Assembly: GCA_047495785.1 (NCBI GenBank)
Contig: JBLDXI010000073.1
Span: 372,001 to 436,000 of the forward strand
DNA from: Lepidodermella squamata
Lineage: Eukaryota; Gastrotricha
Length of the DNA stretch: 64,000 nt
Direction: 5' to 3'
Position numbers and translations under genes: made by a program. Positions within the stretch are counted from its first letter, which is position 1, and every line of letters begins with the position of its first letter. Below, in pieces: positions 42,975 to 53,470 of the stretch. The notes beneath the pieces are model-generated. The model saw only the letters and a program-made list of their open reading frames with translations. It was not told where the DNA came from and searched no databases.

Positions 42975-43430
42975 AAATAGGGGGTTAAGGCAAGGCTGCC
43001 CGCTGTCCCCTCTACTTTTCATTGCCACCTTAAATAAAATCTGCGAAACATTAGCCTACGAAAAACTGGGATTTCCTATTAACGACACTGATTTTCTAAA
43101 CTTGTTAGCATTTGCCGATGATGGAACACTACTAGGCATGAACCATGACGAAATCAAACGCCTTCTTGAAATCTTGAAATCTCTCTATGGTACCTACCAT
43201 CATTTACGCCTGCGAATCATGGAACATTTCTCTTAATGTTATAGAACTTAATTAGAATTTCGATGGCTTCGTTCTATTTTGGGAATTCATTCAATTGACT
43301 ATCAGACTTGCACTTTGCGGGAGCTTGATATCTTTGAAGTCAGCCGTATTATTGAAAAACAGCGAATGAGGTATTTAGTATACGTACATAATTAGATCGC
43401 GTGAATATGACGAAAACGGTCCTTTACATA
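42975..43430 (+). mobile_element. LINE-type reverse transcriptase remnant
   Basis: GLRQGCPLSPLLF and, about 45 residues later, LLAFADDGTLL are the canonical non-LTR reverse transcriptase blocks. After a deletion and frame change, PTIIYACESW and, in another frame, LGIHSIDYQTCTLREL and QRMRYLVYVHN resemble the region downstream of the polymerase in LINEs. Stops and frameshifts make it dead; the 5' part and 3' end are missing. Confidence 0.8.
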
Positions 43431-43563
43431 GAATATAATATACTTGGCCCCCTTAATCGGATGGTTTGCCCCAAGACCCCGAAGACCCTGAACCAGGTGG
43501 ATAGACTGTACCAAAAGAAGTCTACACAAGGCTTGCATTGTTAAGTAGGTTCACTGAAGAATT

Positions 43564-43702
43564 CGGATTGATATCATAACTGTAGCAGCCGCTCGTTTCG
43601 TCTCGCCTGAATCAGCAAGCCCCAGCCACATTTCGCTGGTAACGCGTCGCCACATGCCAGACTCGAAAGATTCCGAGAAGAACATGCTAGTAATGTCATG
43701 TT
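43564..43702 (-). pseudogene. Duplicated fragment of the Cys-loop channel gene
   Basis: About 139 bp matches 44942-45077 of the channel gene (pre-M1 region) in the same orientation, sharing GCAGCCGCTCGTTTCGTCTC and GTAACGCGTCGCCACATG. No other part of the gene is present nearby. Confidence 0.8.
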
Positions 43703-44461
43703 TAGTAACAGAAGGAATTCCGAGAGTTCTGATTTTTTTAAATCAGCAGTAAATCAAGTGGGCTAAATTTAAATCAAATCAAATCATCCTGAAATTTTCT
43801 AAATCAAATCATTGGTAAATCAAATCATCAAAAAATGGCCTAAATCAAATCAAATCAAAGTCTCTGTCCTAGATGTCTGAAATTCGAAAATTCGAAACCC
43901 TCAAAAGCTACTGAGGAAGAAAATCTTGATTTCCAAGAGTCATCCTTTATCTTCAAGTCAACACCCATGTTGGGAAATCCAGAAAAAACCCACTTTTCAC
44001 TCACTTACCTCATTGTTGGATTAACGATGAAAGCCGATAAGTTTTGCGGGTTTTCCTTTTCTGTTGTAGCTGAGGGGACAGCTGCAATGTTTTGCAGTTC
44101 ATGAGCAACAAATAACAGTGATTTGCGGAGAACGGCGAAGAATACGTGAGATTTGCATGAAACAGTATCTAGATAAGGCTTGTGATTGCAAGGAGCGCGT
44201 TCCCTTCTCAATATCAGCCGGACAAGTGATGTGGGTCATTCCACCACAACTGTGAGTAAGTATAGCGTATAGCTCCAATTCCCGGCTGGACGTAGCACTT
44301 GGCCTTCAAAGACCAACTTGCGATATATTTATTTTTACTAGATAAAAAAGTCACGGAGATGATAATTTTTAAATCTCTACGGCTATATCATATAAGGCCC
44401 ATAGATAGTACGAACAATTAAGTAATTTCAGCGTAACACTTCAGTTTGTTATAAATTGTCG

Positions 44462-45658
44462 TTAATTACAATTATTCGTTGCTATGTTTGTCATATTTGT
44501 TGATTGCTGAAATATAGGTGGTGATGTAAATACAACTCCGTACGCATACGTATTGATTGCGATAAAAATGACAGCAGCCGGCGTGAAAACCACGGCGTCA
44601 ACAATCCTCTTCCTAGTAACCTGCATCGTTCGGCCAAATGTTTGCTTAAAGTAATCACTATGCGATTTTGAAAGGCCATAGATGATCAGGAAATAAGCGT
44701 TGAGGCTCAGAGAGTAGTAAGCATTCATATCGATGAAATCGCTCAAGAAAATCCTCTGAGGCGTCAAAGGCACGCTTTGTATGACCTGGCCTTGTAAGAC
44801 GGTTAGCGCCAATAAGATGCTTACGGCGAAGACAGGTCGGTCTGGGGAGGAAGGTTCCATGCAAAAGCTCAATGTGTTGAGAAAAACCAACAGCGTGCAA
44901 GGGATCATGAGGTGATTCACGTAGTAAGTTGGATCCCGTCGTATTGATATCACGAAGGTAGCAGCCGCTCGTTTCGTCTCGCCTGAATCAGCCAGTCCCA
45001 TCCACATTTCGCTTGTAACGCGTCGCCACATGTCAGACTCGAAATATTGCGAGAAGAACATGCTTTCATTGTCTAACTTGAATACAGCAGCGTGGCGATT
45101 CTCCTGCAGCATGAATTGAACCTCGCAGCGTTGAACATCGATCGGGAACCATCGCAAGTTCATAGCACAAGCTGAGACGAATGATCCGGTGATGCCGAGT
45201 TGGAATGCGAATGAAGTTTGGTTTTCGATTTTAACAGTCATCCGAGTTGAAAAACCAGTCGACATATCGGAGTTCACGGGCGAATTCTGGTGGCTGATTC
45301 GCGGCCTCCAAATCGCGTCCTCATCCACGTAGAATTTAAAGGTCCCATTAGAGGAGTGGTTATACTCCGTACAATCGACATACCAGTAGAGCTGTAGTGT
45401 ACCGAAAATGACAAAGGTTTCGTCGATATCGTCAACATTCCTCAGCTGATCCGCGCTGAAATACATGAAAATCTCGGTTACATCGCATTTGCCGCTGTTT
45501 TTTCCGAGGGGACAATCCGGCGAGTAAGACTCAGGGGAGAAGTGAGGGCATTTATCAAGGATCTCAAGGGCTCGCCTCATAGAACTCGGCGGAACATTGC
45601 GGGCATGATAGCTACTTGCCACAATCAAAAATAGGATGAAATTCACCGTATTTTTCAT
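44462..45658 (-). CDS. Cys-loop ligand-gated ion channel subunit
   Basis: Single exon, 398 aa. The ATG at 45658 is chosen because it begins the signal peptide MKNTVNFILFLIVASS. The extracellular domain has WRPRI-type loop residues and the Cys loop CAMNLRWFPIDVQRC (Cys at about 164 and 178, 13 residues between). Four helices follow: M1 YVNHLMIPCTLLVFLNTL, M2 FAVSILLALTVLQGQVIQ, M3 near YSLSLNAYFLIIYGL and M4 near TPAAVIFIAINTYAYG. The M3-M4 loop is very short (about 20 residues) and the region before M2 reads SPDRP: neither the PAR of anion channels nor the GEK of nicotinic channels, so ion selectivity is open. Vicinal cysteines in loop C are absent, so it is not a classic acetylcholine-binding alpha subunit. 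It acts in the plasma membrane, presumably as a pentamer. Confidence 0.85.
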   Translation of the reverse strand: MKNTVNFILFLIVASSYHARNVPPSSMRRALEILDKCPHFSPESYSPDCPLGKNSGKCDVTEIFMYFSADQLRNVDDIDETFVIFGTLQLYWYVDCTEYNHSSNGTFKFYVDEDAIWRPRISHQNSPVNSDMSTGFSTRMTVKIENQTSFAFQLGITGSFVSACAMNLRWFPIDVQRCEVQFMLQENRHAAVFKLDNESMFFSQYFESDMWRRVTSEMWMGLADSGETKRAAATFVISIRRDPTYYVNHLMIPCTLLVFLNTLSFCMEPSSPDRPVFAVSILLALTVLQGQVIQSVPLTPQRIFLSDFIDMNAYYSLSLNAYFLIIYGLSKSHSDYFKQTFGRTMQVTRKRIVDAVVFTPAAVIFIAINTYAYGVVFTSPPIFQQSTNMTNIATNNCN

Positions 45659-45724
45659 TACGATCTCAAGTTGACAAAATATAACAAGAGAGCATCCTCG
45701 CCTCGTAGGAGAACATCGCACCAC

Positions 45725-46547
45725 CGGAAGTTGAAATTAATACTGGATGAGTTCGAAGTTGGAAATTCCATGCATTTTATTTGTTTTGTCTGGCATTGCG
45801 TTAAAAACGATTGATATGTTTCAAAGAGTAAGGTTCTCATCTGCCGACATATTGATCCCGATCAGAACAAAAAAAGCCCAACAGAAAACAATAGACAATA
45901 GACAAAAGAAAATTCTCAGCTGCCTCGTAAAACAGAAACACTTGAGGTGGAAATAGTATTTAATAGTATTTAAGCCATATTTTCCCAGGACTTTATTGAC
46001 GATTAGGCCATCAACCATCCACTATACATCGCAGCCCCATGATAAAAATGCGAATTGATGTGTATTGGCTCTACCGAGTGTATTGAATTTACCGAGGCTT
46101 TGCTAGGACCACTAGGAGAGCTAGGAGGCTTTGCTTAGGAGTGAAATGTATCACAACAAATTTCTTTTACTGTAAAGGTTACACTAGGAACTCTCAAAGT
46201 CCACCCTGTTGGAAATTCGGAGGTTGGAAATTTAGGGTCCGATTGAATCCGAATGGAATGGAATCTTCTTGGTTTCACATAGCTTTGATATGAGTCAAAC
46301 CATTTTACAGCAGTATGAGCCCACAATTTCTCAAGGTTTTTGATGCGAGACAACCGACAACCATCATTTCGTAATGCTGAATGCGTTATTCCCATCATAA
46401 TATCGTTGATCTTATGAATCATTCGCCAAATCATTATGTGGTTAGCTGTCTGCGCCTGGATGTTTGCTTTTCAACTACATACCGCGCTCATGCTTACTAT
46501 CAGTCATTACATTTTAAAGTTGAATAGCAATTGGAGTTTTCTTCTCA
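45725..46547. other. Intergenic
   Basis: No convincing gene; the short ORFs lack family features. Confidence 0.4.
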
Positions 46548-47123
46548 ATGGCTAAGCTATTTCTCGTCGTTATTGCTCTATTGGTAAGATATAGTTTGAA
46601 AGCATATTAATGACTACATAAGAACATGTTGATCTTGTTTCATGAATTACGCAAAGCTTTCGTAAGAAACAAAAGATTCTTCTTCGAACCTTTTGCAACC
46701 CGAAAAGCGTCTTGTTTCTTGCTACGGCTTTCCTAATAATTATGACAATGCAACTTTTAACGCATTTCAAGGCTATTTTCAACTTGAAAATGCCCGAAAA
46801 AGCGTCAGCTAAAGCTCGCTTCGCTCGCAAATAGGTTTTCAGGTGTTTTTTAGACCCCGAAATTTTCGAAGCCGCAAGTAAAAAAAATTATCACCCCCCA
46901 AAAATAAATCCTGGCTACGCCTCTGATTATGAACCTGAAACAGGTGGTCGTGGTTTCACTCGTAGCTGACGTTGCTGCTGCTGCTGAAGATGGTGAACCG
47001 TGCAAACTATTGGGCAACATTAACGGCTCTTGGAAAAACAATTTATGCGTTCCGACGGGGCAGCGGCGCGAGGAAACGGAGTCACAGCCAGTGGCAAGGA
47101 CAATAACTCGTAACGGGCGCTAA
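46548..47123 (+). CDS. Candidate small secreted protein
   Basis: Exon 1 (46548-46583) encodes MAKLFLVVIALL and ends at a good donor (GTAAGA). Exon 2 (46944-47123), after an acceptor GAAACAG, continues in phase 0 with VVVVSLVADVAAAA, giving a hydrophobic leader, then a short mature part with two cysteines (EPCKLLGNINGSWKNNLCVP) and a basic tail; about 72 aa in all. The 360-bp intron contains transposon sequence ending CCTGGCTACGCCTCTG. No family is recognised. It is supported only by the leader and splice phase. Confidence 0.3.
46790..46925 (-). mobile_element. Transposon fragment with the CGCTTCGCTCGC module
   Basis: Read on the minus strand it begins CAGAGGCGTAGCCAGGATTT, a terminus style common in animal DNA transposons. 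At 46790-46829 the sequence TGAAAATGCCCGAAAAAGCG followed by TCAGCTAAAGCTCGC matches the hAT element at 8961-9779. The other end is not found. Confidence 0.5.
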
Positions 47124-48320
47124 TCGATGAATTCAAAGACGATGGAGATGAGCAGAGGAAGATTTTCTGGGCAGCAATTGCAATTATTCGCTCTGCTTTC
47201 AGTGATTTTGCTAGTTTCCCATCAGAAATTGAGTAAAACATTGCAGGGGACATCTAGTTTGAAGTTTAATATAGCCTGTCTTCAATTTCTTTGAAGTGAA
47301 TAGGCCTTTCCGAGAGATGAAGCTCTCTCCTACCTCTCATAAAGAGCTTGAAGGCAGCAATGGTTGAGTTTCATCGGGAAATAAGCATGCTTGCTCGTAT
47401 GTTTTCAGTAACGCGATCTTGTACGAGCGCTCCTTCCTGCATTGCGTGGAAAGCTGAGTCGTTAATTAGTCGAAAGCTTTATTATCTGGCTACTATTTTA
47501 AGGTTGAACCATTGTAGGGCAGGAATTCACGAACACGCCCCAGACGCCCGTCTTTCGCGTTGAGTACGGTTGAAAATTTCCAGTTCAGCACGTCTTTCCT
47601 GCGTTTCTCACTGCTAGAAGATGCAACGACTACAACGACTATTGAATTCGAATAGGAATTCGACGCATACTTTTCAGGACATAAGTCCATCACTTGCGAA
47701 TAATACGCATAGATCAATATGATTTCTGAAGATTTTCGGAGGCTTCGGACTTCGGACACAAATTACTTCGGACGTCCATTTTCCATATTATCCTTACCAG
47801 TTCTGCTGTCCTGCTTCGATCTTCTGAGCGAGCTCATCAACTCACCACTGCAATAAAATACATTTAAGTAGATTTGATAAACCCAAAATTAACCAAGCAT
47901 GTCCTAGTGGTTTTTGAATACAAAATAAATTGAAGTGCTGAATTCGATGAATACCCTGATTTTGATAGCGGCGAGGTTAATGAGTAACTAAAGTCAAGAC
48001 GATCATAATCCTTGCGATTGCAGGTCGAGTATTAACCGGAAACCAGCTGTTTTGCAAAGCTAATTAGTAATTCAATAGCCTACGAGCGCGCTCCCCGGCA
48101 TCACGTGGCATTCCAAGCTTCTTGTTTGTCGCTGGATGCGAAAATAACGAATCCTAATAAGCTTCATTATATAGCTAATATGTTAACATTTCATCAGCGT
48201 CAGACAGGAACTCACGATCAAACTTCGGAAGTCCATTTTTAACACCTTTTTAGTTCAGTTTCCGGCGGGGTCTCATGTCAGTGGAGAAGAGCACGTCTAA
48301 CCTACGCCTTCCTGGACAAC
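47124..48320. other. Intergenic upstream of receptor F
   Basis: No convincing gene; the short ORFs have no family features. Confidence 0.45.
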
Positions 48321-48330
48321 GTATAAATAT
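48321..48330 (+). promoter_or_regulatory. TATA box of receptor F
   Basis: GTATAAATAT is a strong TATA match 37-46 bp before the ATG at 48367. Confidence 0.55.
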
Positions 48331-48366
48331 TCATATTCGGATACACCAAAATTGCTTTACCATCCA

Positions 48367-50775
48367 ATGATATCAAACATGTCTCTCTCGTTTATGATTG
48401 TAATTGTCGCCTCAGTAGTTTCTGTGAGGTGCGAGCTGCCAAAGCTGCGACTACCTAACTTCATGCCATTCACCGGGTTGGAACCTAACAAGTACCAAAC
48501 ATGCAAAGCTATGGCTGAACTAGTTATCGGGCTAGTCAACAATCGCAGCGACATTCTGCCGAATTACAAAATCGAGCCTCAATTCATCGATGACAACAAC
48601 GGGCCAATGCTAGTTCGCCGTTTTCTCGAATTCGACAATCAATTTACTGGCAACAAACTCGATGAGAATACTTTCAAAGCTCCTATAGTGGTTGGCCCGG
48701 TTAGCTCTTGCGAACTGATAGCTTCGTTCGTCAACAAACTAGGATATGTTCAAATCGCCCAATGCGCATCAGATGTATTGAAGAGCCGAGCCCGTTTCCC
48801 GAATTTGTACCTAATCCGACCCTTAGGAGCTCAGTCTTGGATATCGCGGCTTCGTTTCATTGTCGATGTTGGGAAATGGAACTACTTCGCGCTGATTGTC
48901 AACGCGAACCAAGATTTTCAAGGGGCCAAACTCATGCAAAGGTTGGCGATTCAAAATGGCGTTCAAGTCTATCTTAACGCAGTTCCGGAATTCGACGACA
49001 GCGCTGCGATGGCTTTGAAACAATCTCAAGCTCGTATAATTGTTGTCTATGCAACTGGTCCGATGAACTATCAAGTCCTGTGTCGCTGTTTCAACCTCGG
49101 AATGACTGGTCCGAGGTACGTTTTCATCCTGGCAGGTAGCTCCTTCGCAGATCCAAGGACCTTACCAGCCGTTATCTACCCAGGCTGTACCAGGGAGATG
49201 ATTTTCACTCAAAGTCTCTACTCAATCATGGTTACGTCTCAAATCGTAACAGATGAGCCTTTGGTCAAGTCTGAGTTGGGCTACAATATGGTTGAAATGG
49301 ATAAAATGTTGGATTTATACACGAATTACTCAAGACTCCCTGACTACGGCAATCGCTACCTATGCCATGACGTAACCCTTCAAAGCTTGCTACTATTGAA
49401 TCGGACCGAATATCGACTTCAAAGAATGGGTTTGAGTTTAAGGAATATCACCACCCACCCTGATTTGATTGCTAGAATAATGAATGACTCGGCGTTGCGA
49501 ATGAGTTACATAGGCCTGAGGAAGAGCGGTCCGAGCTCTTACAGCCAAGATCGGGGGGAGATGATGGGCAGTAAGTGGCCCGTACTTCAATGGAACCCTA
49601 CAGACGGCCTTAGAGCTATTTGGATGGTATCCCAGGCTGAGAGTAACGATTCAAGCAACGAACTGTCAATGTACTCAACTTACAATGTCCTAAAGCCGAA
49701 ATGGTACACATTGGATGGGACACCGCCCGCGGACAGGGCTGACGTACGTTTTCAGGTTCAGGAAATTCATCTGGCACTCAAAATCACCATGTTCGTGCTA
49801 TGTGCGGGTTTGATCACGATCAAACTTGGCGTTGTCTTGCAAATTTTGCGCTACAAATCTCCCGACAAGTTTCGACGAATGCCATACGCCTCGACATTGC
49901 AATTCATTTTCCTCTGCCTCGTCGATATTTCAGCCATCATTTTCGCTGCGGAGGTTGATGAAACACGAATGATAGCCACCCACATGGCTAGAGTTTTAAC
50001 CCTCGTAATCGGTCTAAGCCTATCGAACTTCTGCATGATATTCCGGACAATCGCTGCGAGTAGCTTGGTTGCTAATGTTAAGCAGAAGGCGAAAGGCGAG
50101 CGGTTTTATTGGGTTCAAATGACCTTCAAAAAATCGAAGGGTGACCGGAACTCAGGTCGGGGTGGCAGCGGCACGATCAGGCCAACTCCATCCTCCGTCA
50201 GTTTCCCCCCAATCAATCACGACGACTTCTACTTGAAGAAGATTTGCCGCGAAACGTTCAGCCAACTCGAAAGGAAATGTGCGATTTCAAACGTGATAGG
50301 ATTTGCGCTACTGGTTGCTTACGTAGCGATTTGGGCGTGCTTTGACCCTACCAACTGTGAGAATATTATGGTAACCCCAAGCCCTGTCTATTACGATGAA
50401 ATCGATACTTACATCTCAACCTCAGCCGTGAGTTGTCACGGGGATTCTCAAGACATTTGGTTTCTGGTCATTTTTGGGGTTAACATCGTGCTGCTAGTTA
50501 TCGGTTGCCTTTATGCCAGGAAAATGACCAGAGATACTAAGTTCATCTTACACCATTGGGATTTTACGTATCTGTTCTATGGTATGACGAATTGTATCAT
50601 AACTATGTTAGCTTCATTTCTCGTTTTGCTGGCTGTTCCTAAGAGTCCGGTTACGATCAGGATTGTTGTGGCTATTTCTGCGATTTGGATATCAGCTACA
50701 ACATCAGCTATTTGCTATTTGCCGTATCGAAAGAATCCAGTCCTAGTACGAGATGAAAACGAGGTGAAAGTTTGA
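48367..50775 (+). CDS. GABA-B-type class C GPCR F
   Basis: Intronless, 802 aa, starting at the ATG that gives MISNMSLSFMIVIVASVVSVRC (a second ATG at 48379 also gives a leader). The ligand-binding region (about 25-460) and seven helices (from about 465) are complete. It pairs with receptor E, sharing NNGPMLVRRFLEF and TDEPLVKSELGYNMVEMDKM, although about 13 kb of other sequence now separates them. The loop between helices 3 and 4 (about 570-635) is basic and Gly/Ser-rich (NSGRGGSGTIRPTPSS). It ends in a short acidic tail. An AATAAA lies 28 bp after the stop. Confidence 0.85.
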   Translation: MISNMSLSFMIVIVASVVSVRCELPKLRLPNFMPFTGLEPNKYQTCKAMAELVIGLVNNRSDILPNYKIEPQFIDDNNGPMLVRRFLEFDNQFTGNKLDENTFKAPIVVGPVSSCELIASFVNKLGYVQIAQCASDVLKSRARFPNLYLIRPLGAQSWISRLRFIVDVGKWNYFALIVNANQDFQGAKLMQRLAIQNGVQVYLNAVPEFDDSAAMALKQSQARIIVVYATGPMNYQVLCRCFNLGMTGPRYVFILAGSSFADPRTLPAVIYPGCTREMIFTQSLYSIMVTSQIVTDEPLVKSELGYNMVEMDKMLDLYTNYSRLPDYGNRYLCHDVTLQSLLLLNRTEYRLQRMGLSLRNITTHPDLIARIMNDSALRMSYIGLRKSGPSSYSQDRGEMMGSKWPVLQWNPTDGLRAIWMVSQAESNDSSNELSMYSTYNVLKPKWYTLDGTPPADRADVRFQVQEIHLALKITMFVLCAGLITIKLGVVLQILRYKSPDKFRRMPYASTLQFIFLCLVDISAIIFAAEVDETRMIATHMARVLTLVIGLSLSNFCMIFRTIAASSLVANVKQKAKGERFYWVQMTFKKSKGDRNSGRGGSGTIRPTPSSVSFPPINHDDFYLKKICRETFSQLERKCAISNVIGFALLVAYVAIWACFDPTNCENIMVTPSPVYYDEIDTYISTSAVSCHGDSQDIWFLVIFGVNIVLLVIGCLYARKMTRDTKFILHHWDFTYLFYGMTNCIITMLASFLVLLAVPKSPVTIRIVVAISAIWISATTSAICYLPYRKNPVLVRDENEVKV

Positions 50776-50803
50776 CCTTATATTAGTTCGATTCCTTATA
50801 TGT

Positions 50804-50809
50804 AATAAA
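50804..50809 (+). terminator. Poly(A) signal of receptor F
   Basis: AATAAA lies 28 bp downstream of the stop. Confidence 0.5.
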
Positions 50810-51864
50810 ATGAAGTTCTTGGCTTGGATTTGCCACTAATTATGCTTCTGCTCGTTGTCAGTCGCGATGCATTATGCGCTGGACAAGAAAATGATAATTT
50901 ATCCCACTGTTTCATTAATTTAGCGAGGTTTTGGAGCGTGTTATAGTGGGAAATCTGCAAAATCTTTTCGCTTTGCTTGCTTTTTAGTTAACAGGACTAG
51001 TCATTTTGGCAAAAACAGTAGGGAAAAACAGTGAAATTTGTTCATCCTCCGGGTCTCTTGATTCAAGAGATTTCTTTATTTTGGTAATCTTCCGCAACTG
51101 CTTCATTTTCAATGGCTATCCAATTTTAATTGAAGGCTTTGTTAATATACAAAGAATTGTATTCATCATCCGTATTAATATAAATAACATAAAACAATGA
51201 AAAATAATTATCTCTTTAATTTAAAAGTGAAGCTTTTCTTGACAACAAAAGGCTTTGTGTGTGTTTACGCTAATATACCGGGGTTTATTACGACGGTATA
51301 TTCTCTCTCGTAATAACGTGTATTCGTGAATTTTTAAGCTACCTGCACGCCGGTGTGTCAAAATGGCGGCAACGTGTGCAAATGTGCGAATGGCTACACA
51401 GGCTCAGCCTGCTCGGTATAGCTAAAATAGACAATAGACAGCAAAATTTGGCATCATCTGCCAACAAGCTTCGCATGCCACAAAAATAGCCACAATTTTA
51501 TGATTCTGCGACTCGGGATGGACTGGTTTGTTCAAATTTTGAATTATATTAAATGCTTTCTTCAGCTATGTTACGATTTTATTAACCAAAAGCGGCCTGC
51601 TTCCCAGCCTCGCCCAGCTTCATTGGACGAGCTTGTACTTGGCGCAGATTTGTCTCTCGGCAGTTACTATGACTACGGGATGAAATCTTTTTACCGTGCA
51701 CCGTGCATCCAATACTAAATTATGTAAATAATCTTAAATCTTACCAAGCTATGTGCAAGGCTTTTAAATGAGAACAGCTTTGAACCCCTTATTAATCAAC
51801 TTACTGAGAAGAAGGGGAACACCTTTTGCAACAAATTCGATTGCAACACCTCGTGGTAACAATT

Positions 51865-52510
51865 TATTTAATTTAATTTTTCATTTTTATTTTCATTTTT
51901 ATTACTTTGTTTTTTTTCATTTTACATATTCCACTTTTTCATTTTTCTGTTTATTTAATTTTTTGATTATTTATTTTAATTATTTTAATTATTTTTATCA
52001 TTTTTTGGGACCCCCACGAAGCAGCAGGCTTCGAAGAAGGGTAAGCGCACTAAGCAGTCCTTCCAGGAGGCGCTCAGGCTTAGCCTCTGATTTTCAACCA
52101 ATGGACTAACATGATGGTCAGCTATTCTAGCTTTCCACACCTAAATTTGAGGAACTTAAGTCATGAAAACTCCGTAATGTAGCTCAGACCTCAATTTTGT
52201 CGAAAAAGTCGTTTTTCGATAATTCTCCAAAATTCATAAGCCGGGCTCTTCAAGTTATGATGGGCCTATATTCAGAAAATTACGCAGCATTTTACCGTAA
52301 TTAATTTGATTTATTGTAGCGTGGCTTTGCACCGCTTTTTGGGTTTGTCCTGCTTTGAAGCCTACTGCTTCGTGGGGGACCCTTTTTTCATTTTATTCCC
52401 TTTTTTCATTTTTTTCACTTTTTTCATTTCTTCATTTTTGATCATTTTTCTAATTATTTAAATTGTTGATTATCATTTAGTTTTTCATTTTTATCATTTT
52501 GTCATTTTGC
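51865..52510. repeat. T-rich low-complexity tracts (TTTTCATTTT type)
   Basis: Two T-rich tracts, about 51865-52006 and 52383-52510, flank the element at 52007-52382. They have the same strand bias on both sides, as if one tract was split by an insertion. Confidence 0.6.
52007..52382. mobile_element. TIR element, 376 bp, in the T-rich tract
   Basis: Ends GGGACCCCCACGAAGCAGCA and, inverted, GGGTCCCCCACGAAGCAGTA, with both arms continuing AGGCTTC. No ORF. The target duplication cannot be read because both flanks are T-rich. Confidence 0.65.
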
Positions 52511-53470
52511 TATATATAATTTTGACTCTCAAGATTTATATCCCACCCAGTGTGTCAGTAGAAAAAGAATTCTTGCGTTTGAAGTTTGAAGATGCTCTGA
52601 TGCAACGTGTGCCAAAAGTAAATGTTGCTGAAATGGTTGCAAAAATGGAGGTTTCTGCTTATCTGCCCGGAACACCCGCAGCTGCTGTGATCAATGGGCT
52701 GGCAAAGTCTGTAGCCTAGTGGTTCCTGACAACAATTTCCTGCTACCCCAAATTTTCTTTTCAAAAAAGGCGCGACCCAATGCTTTTCATATGGCCTATC
52801 AGAAAAGTATGCAATTTTGCTTGAATAAATGATTGTGAATTTAGCAGACGGTTCAATAATTTTGACAGAAGATAGTTCAAAATTGCTCCAAAATTGCATT
52901 TTCACCATCAATTGTTTTCATAATTTGCGCTGCGACTTCCGAGGCCCCAAAAACCGTTCGCTGAGTTAAAAAACCGCTCGTGACCTCACTTTCATGCAGA
53001 GGCTTTGATTTGATTTGATTTGATTGTGATTATATATATTTTTATGCCATAATAAATGTGCCGTAATTCTCAAGTTTCTCTATCCGTTTACCATGGATTT
53101 TTTTGGGATTTGACTTGAATTGACTGATTTAAGAAGACTTGTGATTTACTGAAGAAATCAAATGAGCCTCGACAAATTGTGAAAACCGTATCATCTGACG
53201 ACATTATTTTTTCTAAAATTCCCATGTCCGATTACGCAAGTCGCTCTGCCGGCACCAGGGCTGGGAGATGGGCTAAGTATATTTGCGTACAATTGCTCCG
53301 TTCTAGATTTTTCTGATTTGATCTATTGCTCTTTCTGATTTACAGCAATAATTACTTATAATTTTATTTCGCTATAGGCACATGTCTTACGGCATGGCAA
53401 ACGACGGAATTAGCTCCTACGTCAATCTTGTGCCTGTAGTAACTCCAGCATGCGTTACGAACATGAACGA

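Larger units (their letters stand above)
51250..53470 (+). pseudogene. Decayed partial copy of the EGF-lectin gene
   Basis: Pieces match the intact gene in order: intron plus EGF unit 11 at about 51250-51420 (CACGCCGGTGTGTCAAAATG), unit 12 at about 51500-51530 (CGACTCGGGATGGACTGG), unit 13 at about 51585-51660, unit 14 at about 52640-52715 (GATCAATGGGCTGGCAAAG) and unit 15 at about 53385-53450 (TCCTACGTCAATCTTGTGCC). Shared intron sequence shows that it is a genomic duplication, not a retrocopy. Frames are broken and a TIR element is inserted. Confidence 0.75.
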
